Counted from the first letter of the stretch, positions 1-6,563 are shown. The stretch is 7,035 nucleotides of DNA from GCA-2709075 sp964492555 (GCA_964492555.1 CAZBKQ010000080.1:1-7035), one strand, 5' to 3'. Notes: generated by a model not told the origin, from the sequence alone. Numbers and translations are program-made.

Positions 1-266
1 TTCGACAATTTCGAATTCGTGCTGACCCCGACATGCTGGCCCAGCGTGCCGAAATATTCGCCGAAGCGGATATGGTCCTCGAAGCTGATCTCCTGATCGC
101 GGAAAAACAGCACCAGATGGTCGTAAAAGGCCTGCTTGATTTCCGCCAGCTGTTCATCGCTGAGCGGCTTCGTCAGATCGACGCCCAAAACCTCCGCCCC
201 GACATTGGGCGTATAGGGTTTGACCGTTATCGTTTCGTAAGTGCGCGCGCGCGTGCCGCCGTCCAT
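1..266 (-). CDS. TauD/TfdA-family 2-oxoglutarate-dependent dioxygenase, N-terminal part (runs off left edge)
   Basis: Non-haem Fe(II)/2-oxoglutarate dioxygenases of the TauD/TfdA family hydroxylate small organic substrates (taurine, phenoxyacetates and others) in the cytoplasm. Only the first 88 residues are in the window. They show the typical N-terminal half: a GAEVLGVDLTKPLS segment near residues 23-36, then LVLFFRDQEIS around 53-63 and a RFGEYFGTLGQHVG strand-helix around 69-82. The Fe-binding HxD pair, the distal His and the 2-oxoglutarate Arg all lie beyond the left edge, so activity and substrate cannot be judged. The ATG at 264-266 is preceded by a strong Shine-Dalgarno (GGGGAGGA on the minus strand, 271-278), which fixes the start. 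It is divergent from the citryl-CoA-lyase-like gene across a 115-base spacer. It is a paralogue, not a close copy, of the dioxygenase at 2293-2951. The family call is secure; the substrate is unknown. Confidence 0.9.
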   Translation of the reverse strand, partial: MDGGTRARTYETITVKPYTPNVGAEVLGVDLTKPLSDEQLAEIKQAFYDHLVLFFRDQEISFEDHIRFGEYFGTLGQHVGVSTNSKLS

Positions 267-331
267 CGCTTCCTCCCCGCGTCTTTAATCCGCGTCTGAT
301 TTTCCCAATTTATCAATTTTGCCGCTGCGTT

Positions 332-350
332 GGAAGCGGGGTAGGCTTCC
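332..350. repeat. Inverted repeat in the divergent spacer before the lyase gene
   Basis: Arms GGAAGC (332-337) and GCTTCC (345-350) flank a 7-base spacer, followed by a run of C. The repeat sits 31 bases upstream of the lyase ATG, inside the 115-base spacer between two divergently transcribed genes. It could be a short operator or a small leader hairpin; there is no T-run, so it is not an intrinsic terminator. The spacer also holds an A/T-rich stretch (about 297-320), the likely promoter zone, but I see no convincing -35/-10 pair. A six-base arm can arise by chance in GC-rich DNA. Confidence 0.3.
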
Positions 351-381
351 CCCCGACGGCGATCAAACAAGGCATCGAAAC

Positions 382-1167
382 ATGGCCAATCTCAAGAATC
401 CCCGCCCCGTAACGGCGATCGGGTCAACCCATTCGGATACGGACACGCTGACCATCCGGGGACGCGATACGCTGACTGACATCATGGGGAAAAAGAGCTT
501 CACGGAAACCTTCTTTTTCATCGTGACCGGTCAGATGCCGGACACAAAGCAGACCGTCTGTTTCGACGCCTGCCTCAATATCCTGATGGATCACGGTCTG
601 ACGCCGAGCGCGCTGGTCTCGCGGCTGGTCGAAGACAATGTACCGGAAGACATGCAGGTCGGTATGGCGGCCGGGTTGCTGGTCGTCGCCAACCGTCATG
701 TCGGCACCATGACCGGGGCGGGCCGCATCCTGGAGGAAGGACCGGGTGAAGGCGAGACGGAAGAAGACTGGGCGGACCGCGTCGTCGCGGAACATCGCGC
801 GGCGAAAAAGCGCCTGCCCGGTTTCGGTCATCCGCATTACGCGCCGGAAGACCCTCGCGCGCTGCGCCTATTCGAAATCGCGGCGCAGGCCGGATGCGAA
901 GGCACCCATATACGCCGCATGCGGCTGATCGAGGCGGCGATCGAAAAATCGATGGGCAAGCATCTCACGCTCAACATCACCGGCGCGATCGGCGCGGTGC
1001 TGACCGAAATCGGTTTTCCGTCGGAGGCCATGCGCGGCGTCGCCGTGGTCAGCCGCGCCGCCGGGCTCGTCGCCCATATGGTGGAGGAAAAACAGACCGG
1101 GATTGGCCAGCATCTCGTCGCCTGGGCCGACCGGGAGGTAGAGGTGACGGAGCCGGAGAATTTCTGA
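382..1167 (+). CDS. Citryl-CoA lyase-like protein (citrate synthase superfamily, short form)
   Basis: This 261-residue protein is about the size of stand-alone citryl-CoA lyase and much shorter than citrate synthase (about 430). Family members make or break a C-C bond next to a CoA thioester. Recognisable blocks are HSDTDTLTIRGRD (residues 17-29), TETFFFIVTGQMP (41-53), DHGLTPSALVSRL (70-82), GFGHPHYAPEDPRA (147-160, with His150 at the GxGH position) and LTLNITGAIGAVLTEIGFP (195-213). The position that is the catalytic Asp in citrate synthase and ATP-citrate lyase (NVD) is Thr200 here (NIT), so the name citryl-CoA lyase describes the fold and may not describe the substrate. ATG 382 is chosen over the in-frame ATG at 319 because AAGG lies 9 bases before it and family homology begins there. 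The stop overlaps the CoA-transferase start (TGATG), so the two are translationally coupled and probably work on the same substrate. Confidence 0.85.
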   Translation: MANLKNPRPVTAIGSTHSDTDTLTIRGRDTLTDIMGKKSFTETFFFIVTGQMPDTKQTVCFDACLNILMDHGLTPSALVSRLVEDNVPEDMQVGMAAGLLVVANRHVGTMTGAGRILEEGPGEGETEEDWADRVVAEHRAAKKRLPGFGHPHYAPEDPRALRLFEIAAQAGCEGTHIRRMRLIEAAIEKSMGKHLTLNITGAIGAVLTEIGFPSEAMRGVAVVSRAAGLVAHMVEEKQTGIGQHLVAWADREVEVTEPENF

Positions 1168-2288
1168 TGGCGGGCGCGCTCGACGGCATCCGAATTCTGG
1201 AATTCGCAAACTATGTCGCCGGTCCCTATGCCGGGATGATGCTGGGCGATCTCGGGGCGGAAGTGATCAAGGTTGAACAGCCAAACGGCGGCGATGCGTT
1301 CAGGGAATGGGGCGATGGCGCCTTCAGCCCGATCTTCGAGGCGCTGAACCGCAACAAGAAAAGCGTCACCGCCGATCTGAAATCGGCAGAAGACAAGGCA
1401 AAAATCATCAGGCTAGCGGGCACGGCCGATGTGATCCTTGAAAATTTCCGGGCCGGCGCGATGGAAAGAATGGGTCTCAGCTATGAGGAGCTTTGCAAAG
1501 ACAATCCGCGCCTGATTTATTGTTCCATCACCGGTTTCGGGCTGGATGGGCCGTATCGCGACCGGCCGGGCTATGACACGATCGGCCAGGCCATGGGCGG
1601 GTTGCTAAGCCTGATGACGGACCTGTCGGATCCCAAACCGGTCGGCTATTCCTTTTCCGATCATTTTGCCGGGATTGCGGCGATGCAGGGGATCATGGCG
1701 GCGCTGTTCGCCCGCGAACGCACCGGCAAGGGGCAGCGGGTGGATACGTCGCTGCTGCAATCAACCATCGCCATGACCGGAGAAAACGCCGCCCGCTATT
1801 TCTTCGACGATCATGTGCCGGACCGCGAACGGCGCACCCAACTCGCCCAGGTTTACGCGTTTTCGGATAGGGACGGGCTGCCTTTCGTCATCCACCTTTC
1901 GTCCCCGCCGAAATTCTGGCAAGGGCTGCTGGCCGCCATCGGGCATGCGGAACTGGCGGAGGATGAGCGCTTCGCCGAACGGCGCGGGCGCATGCAGAAT
2001 TACCGTGCGCTCCACGAAACACTGGCGGCGATTTTCAAAACCGGAAAGAGAGAAGAATGGTTGGATGCGTTACGGGAAAATGACGTACCCGCCGCGCCGA
2101 TCAACACGCTGGCAGAGGTCTTTGACGATCCGCAGGTGCGGCATCTGGGTCTGAAACAGGCCATCCCGCATCCCGCCGTCGGCGAGTTCGAGCTGGTCGC
2201 GGGGGGCTATAACCTCTCCCAAACGCCGCTATCGATCCGCAACCGCGCGCCGGAACTCGGCGAACATAATGCGGAACTGCTGGGGTAG
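1167..2288 (+). CDS. Class III (CaiB/BaiF) acyl-CoA transferase
   Basis: This 373-residue member of the formyl-CoA transferase/CaiB/BaiF family moves CoA between carboxylic acids through an enzyme-bound aspartyl thioester. The N-terminus is typical (LDGIRILEFANYVAGPYAGM, LGDLGAEVIKVEQP at residues 27-40), followed by NRNKKSVTADLKS (61-73), ENFRAGAMERMGLSYEEL (92-109) and CSITGFGLDGPYRDRPGYD (119-137). The nucleophilic Asp is Asp165 in YSFSDHFAG, with RERTGKGQRVD (183-193) after it. The C-terminus contains VPAAPINTLAEVFDDPQV, the usual small-domain signature. It is slightly short for the family (about 390-410) but lacks no recognisable block. The start ATG overlaps the lyase stop by one base, with GGAG at 1155-1158 serving as its Shine-Dalgarno inside the lyase gene. 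This fits a two-step pair: CoA activation of an acid, then C-C cleavage by the lyase. Its stop lies 4 bases from the stop of the convergent dioxygenase. The CoA donor and acceptor are not predictable. Confidence 0.93.
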   Translation: MAGALDGIRILEFANYVAGPYAGMMLGDLGAEVIKVEQPNGGDAFREWGDGAFSPIFEALNRNKKSVTADLKSAEDKAKIIRLAGTADVILENFRAGAMERMGLSYEELCKDNPRLIYCSITGFGLDGPYRDRPGYDTIGQAMGGLLSLMTDLSDPKPVGYSFSDHFAGIAAMQGIMAALFARERTGKGQRVDTSLLQSTIAMTGENAARYFFDDHVPDRERRTQLAQVYAFSDRDGLPFVIHLSSPPKFWQGLLAAIGHAELAEDERFAERRGRMQNYRALHETLAAIFKTGKREEWLDALRENDVPAAPINTLAEVFDDPQVRHLGLKQAIPHPAVGEFELVAGGYNLSQTPLSIRNRAPELGEHNAELLG

Positions 2289-2292
2289 CCGC

Positions 2293-2951
2293 CTAAACCT
2301 CGTCATCCGACGTGCCGGGTTCGGACACCGTGTAGCGCCTGAGCATACGCTCCTGCTCCGGCGGGAAGTCGCGCCGGGCGTGATTGACGCAGCGATTATC
2401 CCAGATCACCAGATCGCCCGGCGTCCAGTCATGTTCGTAGATGAATTCCGGCTGTTCGCAGTGATCGATCAGCCTTAGCAAAAGCGCCTCGCTTTCCGCC
2501 GGCGCCATCCCGTTGATCCGCGCCGTCATCAACCGGCTGACATAAAGCGATNNNNNNNNNNNNNNNNNNNNNNNNNNNNNNNNNNNNNNNNNNNNNNNNN
2601 NNNNNNNNNNNNNNNNNNNNNNNNNNNNNNNNNNNNNNNNNNNNNNNNNNNGACGCCGTTTTCCTTTATGTTGCTGACATACATGACGCCCCGGCTGGAT
2701 TGCCGCTCATTGGGGTTTTCCGTCGGGCGGTGCGGCGAGCGGTCGACCTTGCCGAACAGGGCGGCAAAATCCGCCTGGTGATCGGCCTCGATCTCCTGTT
2801 CGGGCAGGCACAGGACCGAATAGAAGGAAAACGTCTCTCGCAGCACCTCGGCCAGCGTCTCATCGATCGGCGCGCGCAAATCGACACCCAAGATTTTCGC
2901 GCCGATGGCCTTGCTGAGCGGTTCGATTGCAACTTCGGCTGTCGTGGTCAT
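2293..2951 (-). CDS. TauD/TfdA-family 2-oxoglutarate-dependent dioxygenase, interrupted by an assembly gap
   Basis: Two pieces of one gene flank 100 N. The N-terminal piece (2951 down to 2652, 100 residues) has KAIGAKILGVDLRAPID (residues 14-30), a FYSVLCLPEQEIEADHQADFA stretch and ends at YVSNIKENGV, just where the family's Fe-binding HxD should follow. The C-terminal piece (2550 down to 2293, 85 residues) begins SLYVSRLMTARINGM and contains WTPGDLVIWDNRCVNHARRDF, with the distal Fe-ligand His, and an Arg 11 residues later at the position of the 2-oxoglutarate-binding Arg of TauD. The family is about 280 residues long, so some 80-100 residues including HxD are missing. The two pieces are in different frames across 100 bases, as expected for a placeholder gap; this is not a pseudogene signal. 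AGGGGAC about 7 bases before ATG 2951 supports the start. It is divergent from the dehydrogenase and convergent with the CoA-transferase. Confidence 0.88.
2552..2651. other. Assembly gap (100 N) inside the dioxygenase gene
   Basis: Exactly 100 N. The flanking halves of the dioxygenase need roughly 240-300 missing bases to match the family length, and their frames differ over 100 bases. The gap is therefore a scaffold placeholder of unknown size. Confidence 0.97.
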
Positions 2952-3028
2952 TGGTTTGTCCCCTGTCCCTAACCCGGATATCCTAATCCAAAGCCCATGC
3001 GGGCGACAACGACATCAGGGAGAGGGAA
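2952..3028. promoter_or_regulatory. Divergent intergenic region between dioxygenase and dehydrogenase
   Basis: These 77 bases separate two divergent start codons and must hold the leaders, and probably the promoters, of both. Visible parts are the dioxygenase Shine-Dalgarno on the minus strand next to 2952, a purine-rich Shine-Dalgarno for the dehydrogenase (AGGGAGAGGG, 3017-3026), and a small palindrome GGATATCC (2976-2983) midway. I see no convincing -35/-10 hexamers. The shared spacer suggests co-regulation of the two genes, which is inference. Confidence 0.4.
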
Positions 3029-4111
3029 ATGAGCACCTGCCGCGCCGCCGTTATTACGGCCCACGAAAAACCGCTGGAAATCTGGGATGTACAGATACCG
3101 GACCTCGACCCTGGATCGGTACTGGTCAAGATGGTAGCCTCCACCCTCTGCGGCACGGATGTGCATCGCTGGCACGGGCCGCTGCCCAAGAACGACACGC
3201 TGCCGATCATCACCGGCCACGAACCCTGCGGCGTAGTCGAGGAAATCAGTGGCGAAAAGACCGACATCCTCGGCAATCCGCTGAAAAAGGGCGACCGGAT
3301 CATCTGGTCCTATGTCGCTTGCGGTTCCTGCTATTACTGCTCCGTCGCGGTGCAGCCCTGCATTTGCCGCGGGCGGGCGAGCTGGGGCCACAACCGCTGC
3401 GACCAGCATCCATTCCTGCTCGGCTCGGTCTCCGAATATATGTACGTGCCGAAGGAATGCCTGATCATCAAGGTACCGGATGAGGTCTCATCCGCCTCCG
3501 CCGCCGCTTCGGCCTGTGCCTACCGCACCGTGATGCACGGCTATGACCGGCTCGGCGCGATCAAGGATCATGAGACCGTGGTGATCCAGGGCTCCGGCCC
3601 GCTCGGTAATTTTGCCGCCGCGGTGGCGAAGGATCACGGCGCGAAGAAAGTCCTGGTGATCGGCGCGCCGGCGCACCGGCTTGAGGTCTCGAAAAAGATG
3701 GGCGCGGATGAGGTGCTGAACCTCGACGATACGCGCGACGCAACCGACCGGCGCGACTGGGTGCTGGGCCATACGGACGGGCGCGGCGCCGATATCGTGA
3801 TCCAGGTCGCCAACAACGCCGCCGTACCGGAGGGGCTCACCATGCTGCGCGACGGCGGGCAGTTCCTCGATATCGGCGCGGGCGGCAAGGGGCAGATCCC
3901 GGTCGAAGCCATGCCGCAGCAGATGACCTATCTGACGGTGCGTTCGGGCGAGCCGCGCCACTGGCTGCAGGCGGTGGATTTCCTCGCCTCGCGCGCCGAA
4001 CGCTATCCGTTCGATGACATGATCAGCCGCGAATATTCGCTCGATCAGGTCAATGAGGCCATGGACGCCATGGCCAATTTCGAGGTCGTCAAACCGGTCA
4101 TCAATTTCTGA
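3029..4111 (+). CDS. Zinc-dependent medium-chain alcohol dehydrogenase, TM0436-like
   Basis: This 360-residue NAD(P)-dependent dehydrogenase of the medium-chain (MDR) superfamily closely follows the pattern of the TM0436-like subgroup, whose substrates are largely unknown. Catalytic-zinc ligands are visible as Cys41 (LCGTDVHRWHG), His64-Glu65 (TGHEPCG) and Cys163 (SACAYRTV). Structural-zinc cysteines are Cys98, Cys101 and Cys104; the fourth should fall at 112 but that residue is Ile, flanked by Cys111 and Cys113. The Rossmann motif is GSGPLG (188-193). At the end of the second beta strand (VIGAPAHRLE) Gly212 stands where NAD-specific relatives have an acidic residue. C-terminal blocks DGRGADIVIQ (250-259) and YSLDQVNEAMDAM (336-348) are typical. 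ATG 3029 has a strong Shine-Dalgarno at 3017-3026. It leads a plus-strand run with the cupin, 22 bases downstream, and the dehalogenase. It probably interconverts an alcohol and aldehyde/ketone in the same catabolic route. Confidence 0.92.
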   Translation: MSTCRAAVITAHEKPLEIWDVQIPDLDPGSVLVKMVASTLCGTDVHRWHGPLPKNDTLPIITGHEPCGVVEEISGEKTDILGNPLKKGDRIIWSYVACGSCYYCSVAVQPCICRGRASWGHNRCDQHPFLLGSVSEYMYVPKECLIIKVPDEVSSASAAASACAYRTVMHGYDRLGAIKDHETVVIQGSGPLGNFAAAVAKDHGAKKVLVIGAPAHRLEVSKKMGADEVLNLDDTRDATDRRDWVLGHTDGRGADIVIQVANNAAVPEGLTMLRDGGQFLDIGAGGKGQIPVEAMPQQMTYLTVRSGEPRHWLQAVDFLASRAERYPFDDMISREYSLDQVNEAMDAMANFEVVKPVINF

Positions 4112-4133
4112 TTCTTGAGGGGAGAAAAAACAC

Positions 4134-4601
4134 ATGGCTTTTTCCGTACGCCGGGTCGTAACCGGGCATGATGATGACAACAAGGCGGTGGTGCTGATCG
4201 ATGAGGAAACCACCAACGGGCTGACCAAGCGGCCGGGCCAGTATTCCACCGTGGTCTGGGCGACCGACCGGGAAACGCCGGATTTATCGGAGCTGCACGA
4301 TATTTCCCACGATGTGCAGCAGACCACCGTGCCGCATGGCAGCGTCTGCCGCATTTCACGTTTCGATCCCGGCGTCTCGCCCCGCATGCACCGGACGGAA
4401 AGCATTGATTACGCGATCATCCTGTCCGGCGAACTGGATATGGAGCTGGATTACGGCAAGGTCACCAAGCTCAAGGCCGGCGATGTGGTGGTGCAGCGCG
4501 GCACCATGCATAACTGGCAGAATAAGGGGACCGAGCCCTGTTATGTCGCCTTCATCCTGATCTCCGCTCCTCTGCCGGAAGGTCTGGACGCGGAGGGCTG
4601 A
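4134..4601 (+). CDS. Small single-domain cupin protein
   Basis: This 155-residue protein has one cupin beta-barrel in its second half. The barrel starts at RISRFDPGVSPRMHRTESIDYAIILSGE (residues 73-100) and continues through LKAGDVVVQRGTMHNWQN (113-130). Against the cupin metal motif, His86, His126 and Asn130 are retained, Asp92 replaces the usual Glu, and the second His of HxH is Thr88, so the metal site is altered but perhaps functional. This HRTxSIDY variant recurs in uncharacterised cupins of catabolic clusters. The first 70 residues are a family-specific extension without recognised motifs. The Shine-Dalgarno GAGGGGAG (4117-4124) sits 9 bases before the ATG. It follows the dehydrogenase by 22 bases and is very likely cotranscribed with it. 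Possible roles are ring modification, isomerisation or ligand sensing; none can be assigned. Confidence 0.88.
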   Translation: MAFSVRRVVTGHDDDNKAVVLIDEETTNGLTKRPGQYSTVVWATDRETPDLSELHDISHDVQQTTVPHGSVCRISRFDPGVSPRMHRTESIDYAIILSGELDMELDYGKVTKLKAGDVVVQRGTMHNWQNKGTEPCYVAFILISAPLPEGLDAEG

Positions 4602-4622
4602 TTGCCTCGTTTCGTATCGTTT

Positions 4623-4649
4623 GATAGCATTTCGTGTCGAAACGCTATC
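4623..4649. promoter_or_regulatory. 27-bp near-perfect palindrome, candidate operator before the dehalogenase gene
   Basis: Arms GATAGCATTTCG (4623-4634) and CGAAACGCTATC (4638-4649) match at 11 of 12 positions around a 3-base spacer TGT. The repeat lies in the 62-base spacer between the cupin stop and the dehalogenase ATG, ending 14 bases before that ATG. A weak promoter reading overlaps it: TTGATA at 4622-4627 and TATCCG at 4646-4651, 18 bases apart. This arrangement suits binding by a dimeric repressor or activator, with the dehalogenase switched separately from the two upstream genes. As RNA it could form a strong hairpin, but no T-run follows, so an intrinsic terminator is unlikely. The regulator family is not assigned and no regulator gene is in the window. 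Confidence 0.6.
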
Positions 4650-4663
4650 CGCGATATGCATGA

Positions 4664-6557
4664 ATGCTGAGAAACGGAAAACGCCGCCAACGCCCGGTCG
4701 ATTACGGCCCCTACCCGCTTGAGCGGCTGGCGCGCGATGAGAGCATCGTCGCGGTNNNNNNNNNNNNNNNNNNNNNNNNNNNNNNNNNNNNNNNNNNNNN
4801 NNNNNNNNNNNNNNNNNNNNNNNNNNNNNNNNNNNNNNNNNNNNNNNNNNNNNNNCTGTCTGACCGGACAGATTTCCAGCATGGGGTTCTGCAGCCGGGC
4901 GCATTTTTCCGGCGCAACCGAACTGGACCTGGACAAATGCACGGTGCTGGCCGGGATGGCGGTCCGCGACGGCAACAGGGTTGTGAACTCCTATGTCGGA
5001 GAAAAATTCGCTGTCGCCGTAATCGCAACGAATTACGCGCTGGCCACCGATCTACCGCTTTCACCAGCAATCAGGAACGCCCGCGATTTCGATTACTGGC
5101 TCGGTCTCTCCGGCGCGGTCTCGGGACTGGAACGCCGGCGGCGCGCAAGACGCCCATCTCATCTCGGCCCCTATCCCGTGGAAGACCTCAAACGCGTCGA
5201 CCGGCCGACCACCCTGATCATTGATGACGAAGTCCCGCGCGTGCCGAGCCGGGCGAATTTCTATGTCCAAACGGCGCTCGGCGATATCGGTGAAAAGGCC
5301 CGGAAAGAAGCCAACCGCTGGTCGCAGAAACAGCCGGTGGCGCAGGGCATCGTCCGCCCGATGTGGGGCGTCAGACCGTTACAGGAAGGCCAGACCGCGG
5401 GAGAACACGCGCCGGGAACGGACGACGCGGTCGCCAATACAAGAGCAATCAAGGCTCTGGCCCATTATCTGGGCGCCGCGATTACCGGGATTTGCGAGAT
5501 ACCGGATTATTGCTGGTACAGCCATGACAAGCACGGCAAACCGATCACGCCTTATCATAAATATGCGGTGACGGTGCTGATCGATCAGGGTCACGAAACC
5601 GTCCTCGGCGCGACAGGGAATGACTGGATATCCGGCTCGCAATCCATGCGGGCCTATCTGCGCGGCGCGGAAATCGTCAGTGTCATCGCGTCCCTGTGCC
5701 GCGAAATGGGCTTCCCCGCCCGCGCCCATTCCAGCCTCGATTCCCATGTGCTGCATGTGCCGCTGGTGCTGCTGTCGGGTCTCGGCGAACAAAGCCGGAT
5801 CGGCGAAAGCGCCCTTAACCCGTTCCTCGGCATGCGTTTCAAGACCGCCGTGCTGACCACTGATATACCGCTGGTCCCCGACAAGCCGATTGATGTCGGG
5901 ATACAGGATTTCTGCAATAGCTGTCAGAAATGCGCCCGTGAATGTCCGTGCCAGGCGATCCCCTATGGCGGCAAGACCATGTTCAACGGCTATGAGACCT
6001 GGAAGCCGGATAGCGAACGCTGCACGCTTTACCGCGCGACCAATTCGAAAGGTTCCTCTTGCGGGCGCTGCATCCATGTATGTCCTCTGACCAAGGACAC
6101 CACGCTGGACGGGCCGATATTGCATCAGTTGGGCAGCTGGCTCGGCGTGCATGCCCGCTGGCTCAAACCGGTTCTGCAGCCGATGGCGGTATGGCTGGAT
6201 GACCGGCTCGGCTACGGTAACCCGATAGACGCCAAGAAATGGTGGCTGGATCTGGAGGTCATGGGCGAGAAGACCTTCCGATACGATCCGCAAAATTATG
6301 TGACGCATGCGCACGGCGCGAACCGGCCCAAGATCAATCCGGAGAAAAAACCGCCTAAAGATCAGAAGATCGCGGTCTTTCCGGCATCCACCCTGCCGCC
6401 GCCCGATCTGTTCGCGCCGCATCCGGCTGACCACAAGTTGGGGCTGGAGCTGGCCGCCCGGGCGGAAACGGTGGAGGAAGCAGTCGCCCGCGTAGCGCGT
6501 GGCGGGGCGAAACCGTCGACCTATGTACCGAGTTACGAAACCGCGAAAAAGGACTGA
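4664..6557 (+). CDS. rdhA: Cobalamin/[4Fe-4S] reductive dehalogenase, soluble catabolic NpRdhA type (interrupted by an assembly gap)
   Basis: RdhA enzymes use cobalamin and two [4Fe-4S] clusters to remove halogen from organohalides. Thirty residues precede the N gap (containing PVDYGPYPLERLARD) and 566 follow it. The first cluster motif CxxCxxCxxxCP has cysteine codons at 5913, 5922, 5931 and 5943; the second has cysteines at 6021, 6060, 6069 and 6081 (CGRCIHVCP). GLGEQSRIGE and TTDIPLVPDKPID are family hallmarks. Ser (5643), Tyr (5655), Lys (5841) and Arg (6033) match, with identical spacing, the Ser422/Tyr426/Lys488/Arg552 active-site set I recall for NpRdhA. No Tat signal or hydrophobic N-terminus is seen, no RdhB anchor is adjacent, and no reductase domain is fused at the Pro-rich C-terminus. 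It is therefore probably cytoplasmic and fed electrons by a ferredoxin encoded elsewhere. The start at 4664 follows an in-frame stop (4661-4663) and lacks a clear Shine-Dalgarno. Epoxyqueuosine reductase (QueG) is a related but much shorter alternative. Substrate: probably a halogenated phenol-type aromatic (inference). Confidence 0.9.
4756..4855. other. Assembly gap (100 N) inside the dehalogenase gene
   Basis: Exactly 100 N. The N-terminal frame (from ATG 4664) and the downstream dehalogenase frame do not agree across 100 bases, and both flanks carry family-like sequence, so the gap length is nominal. By comparison with NpRdhA-type proteins of about 700 residues, roughly 100 residues are probably missing (estimate). 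Confidence 0.96.
4881..5066 (+). repeat. Degenerate N-terminal copy of the cobalamin-module segment within the dehalogenase
   Basis: At protein level this 62-residue stretch aligns with the 64-residue stretch encoded at 5706-5897. Shared features in order are MGFxxRAHxS, a Leu-rich LAG/LSG segment, N-x-x-x-G-x-x-F-x-x-AV, and T-x-x-x-L-x-x-D-x-P near the end. A second shared element, GPYP(L/V)E-x-L-x-R, occurs at 4706-4738 and again at 5166-5201. The N-terminal copy is not followed by Fe-S cysteines. It therefore looks like an ancient internal duplication in which the first module lost its cofactor role, as I recall being described for NpRdhA. Confidence 0.7.
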
Positions 6558-6563
6558 TACGGC

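Noticed and set aside
319..381. Earlier in-frame ATG for the lyase
   Set aside because: The added 21 residues are unlike the family and would be read through the inverted repeat; ATG 382 has AAGG at good spacing.
894..1166. In-frame 5' extension of the CoA-transferase frame (a 464-residue reading)
   Set aside because: The extra 91 residues are Arg-rich out-of-frame translation of the lyase gene; homology begins at the ATG at 1167, which has its own Shine-Dalgarno.
2976..2983. GGATATCC palindrome in the divergent spacer
   Set aside because: Eight bases only, with no repeat elsewhere in the spacer; not enough for an operator call.
3488..4405. Long open frame on the minus strand (305 residues)
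   Set aside because: It lies antisense to the well-supported dehydrogenase and cupin, has low-complexity Arg/His-rich composition and matches no family; typical of GC-rich shadow frames.
4719..4755. ATG 4719 as start of the dehalogenase (a continuous frame through the N run)
   Set aside because: It matches the downstream frame only because N was counted as exactly 100 bases; the family-like PVDYGPYPLERLARD sequence lies in the frame of ATG 4664.
5379..6434. Long open frame on the minus strand (351 residues)
   Set aside because: It is antisense to the dehalogenase, including its Fe-S region; no recognisable motif and no Shine-Dalgarno noted.
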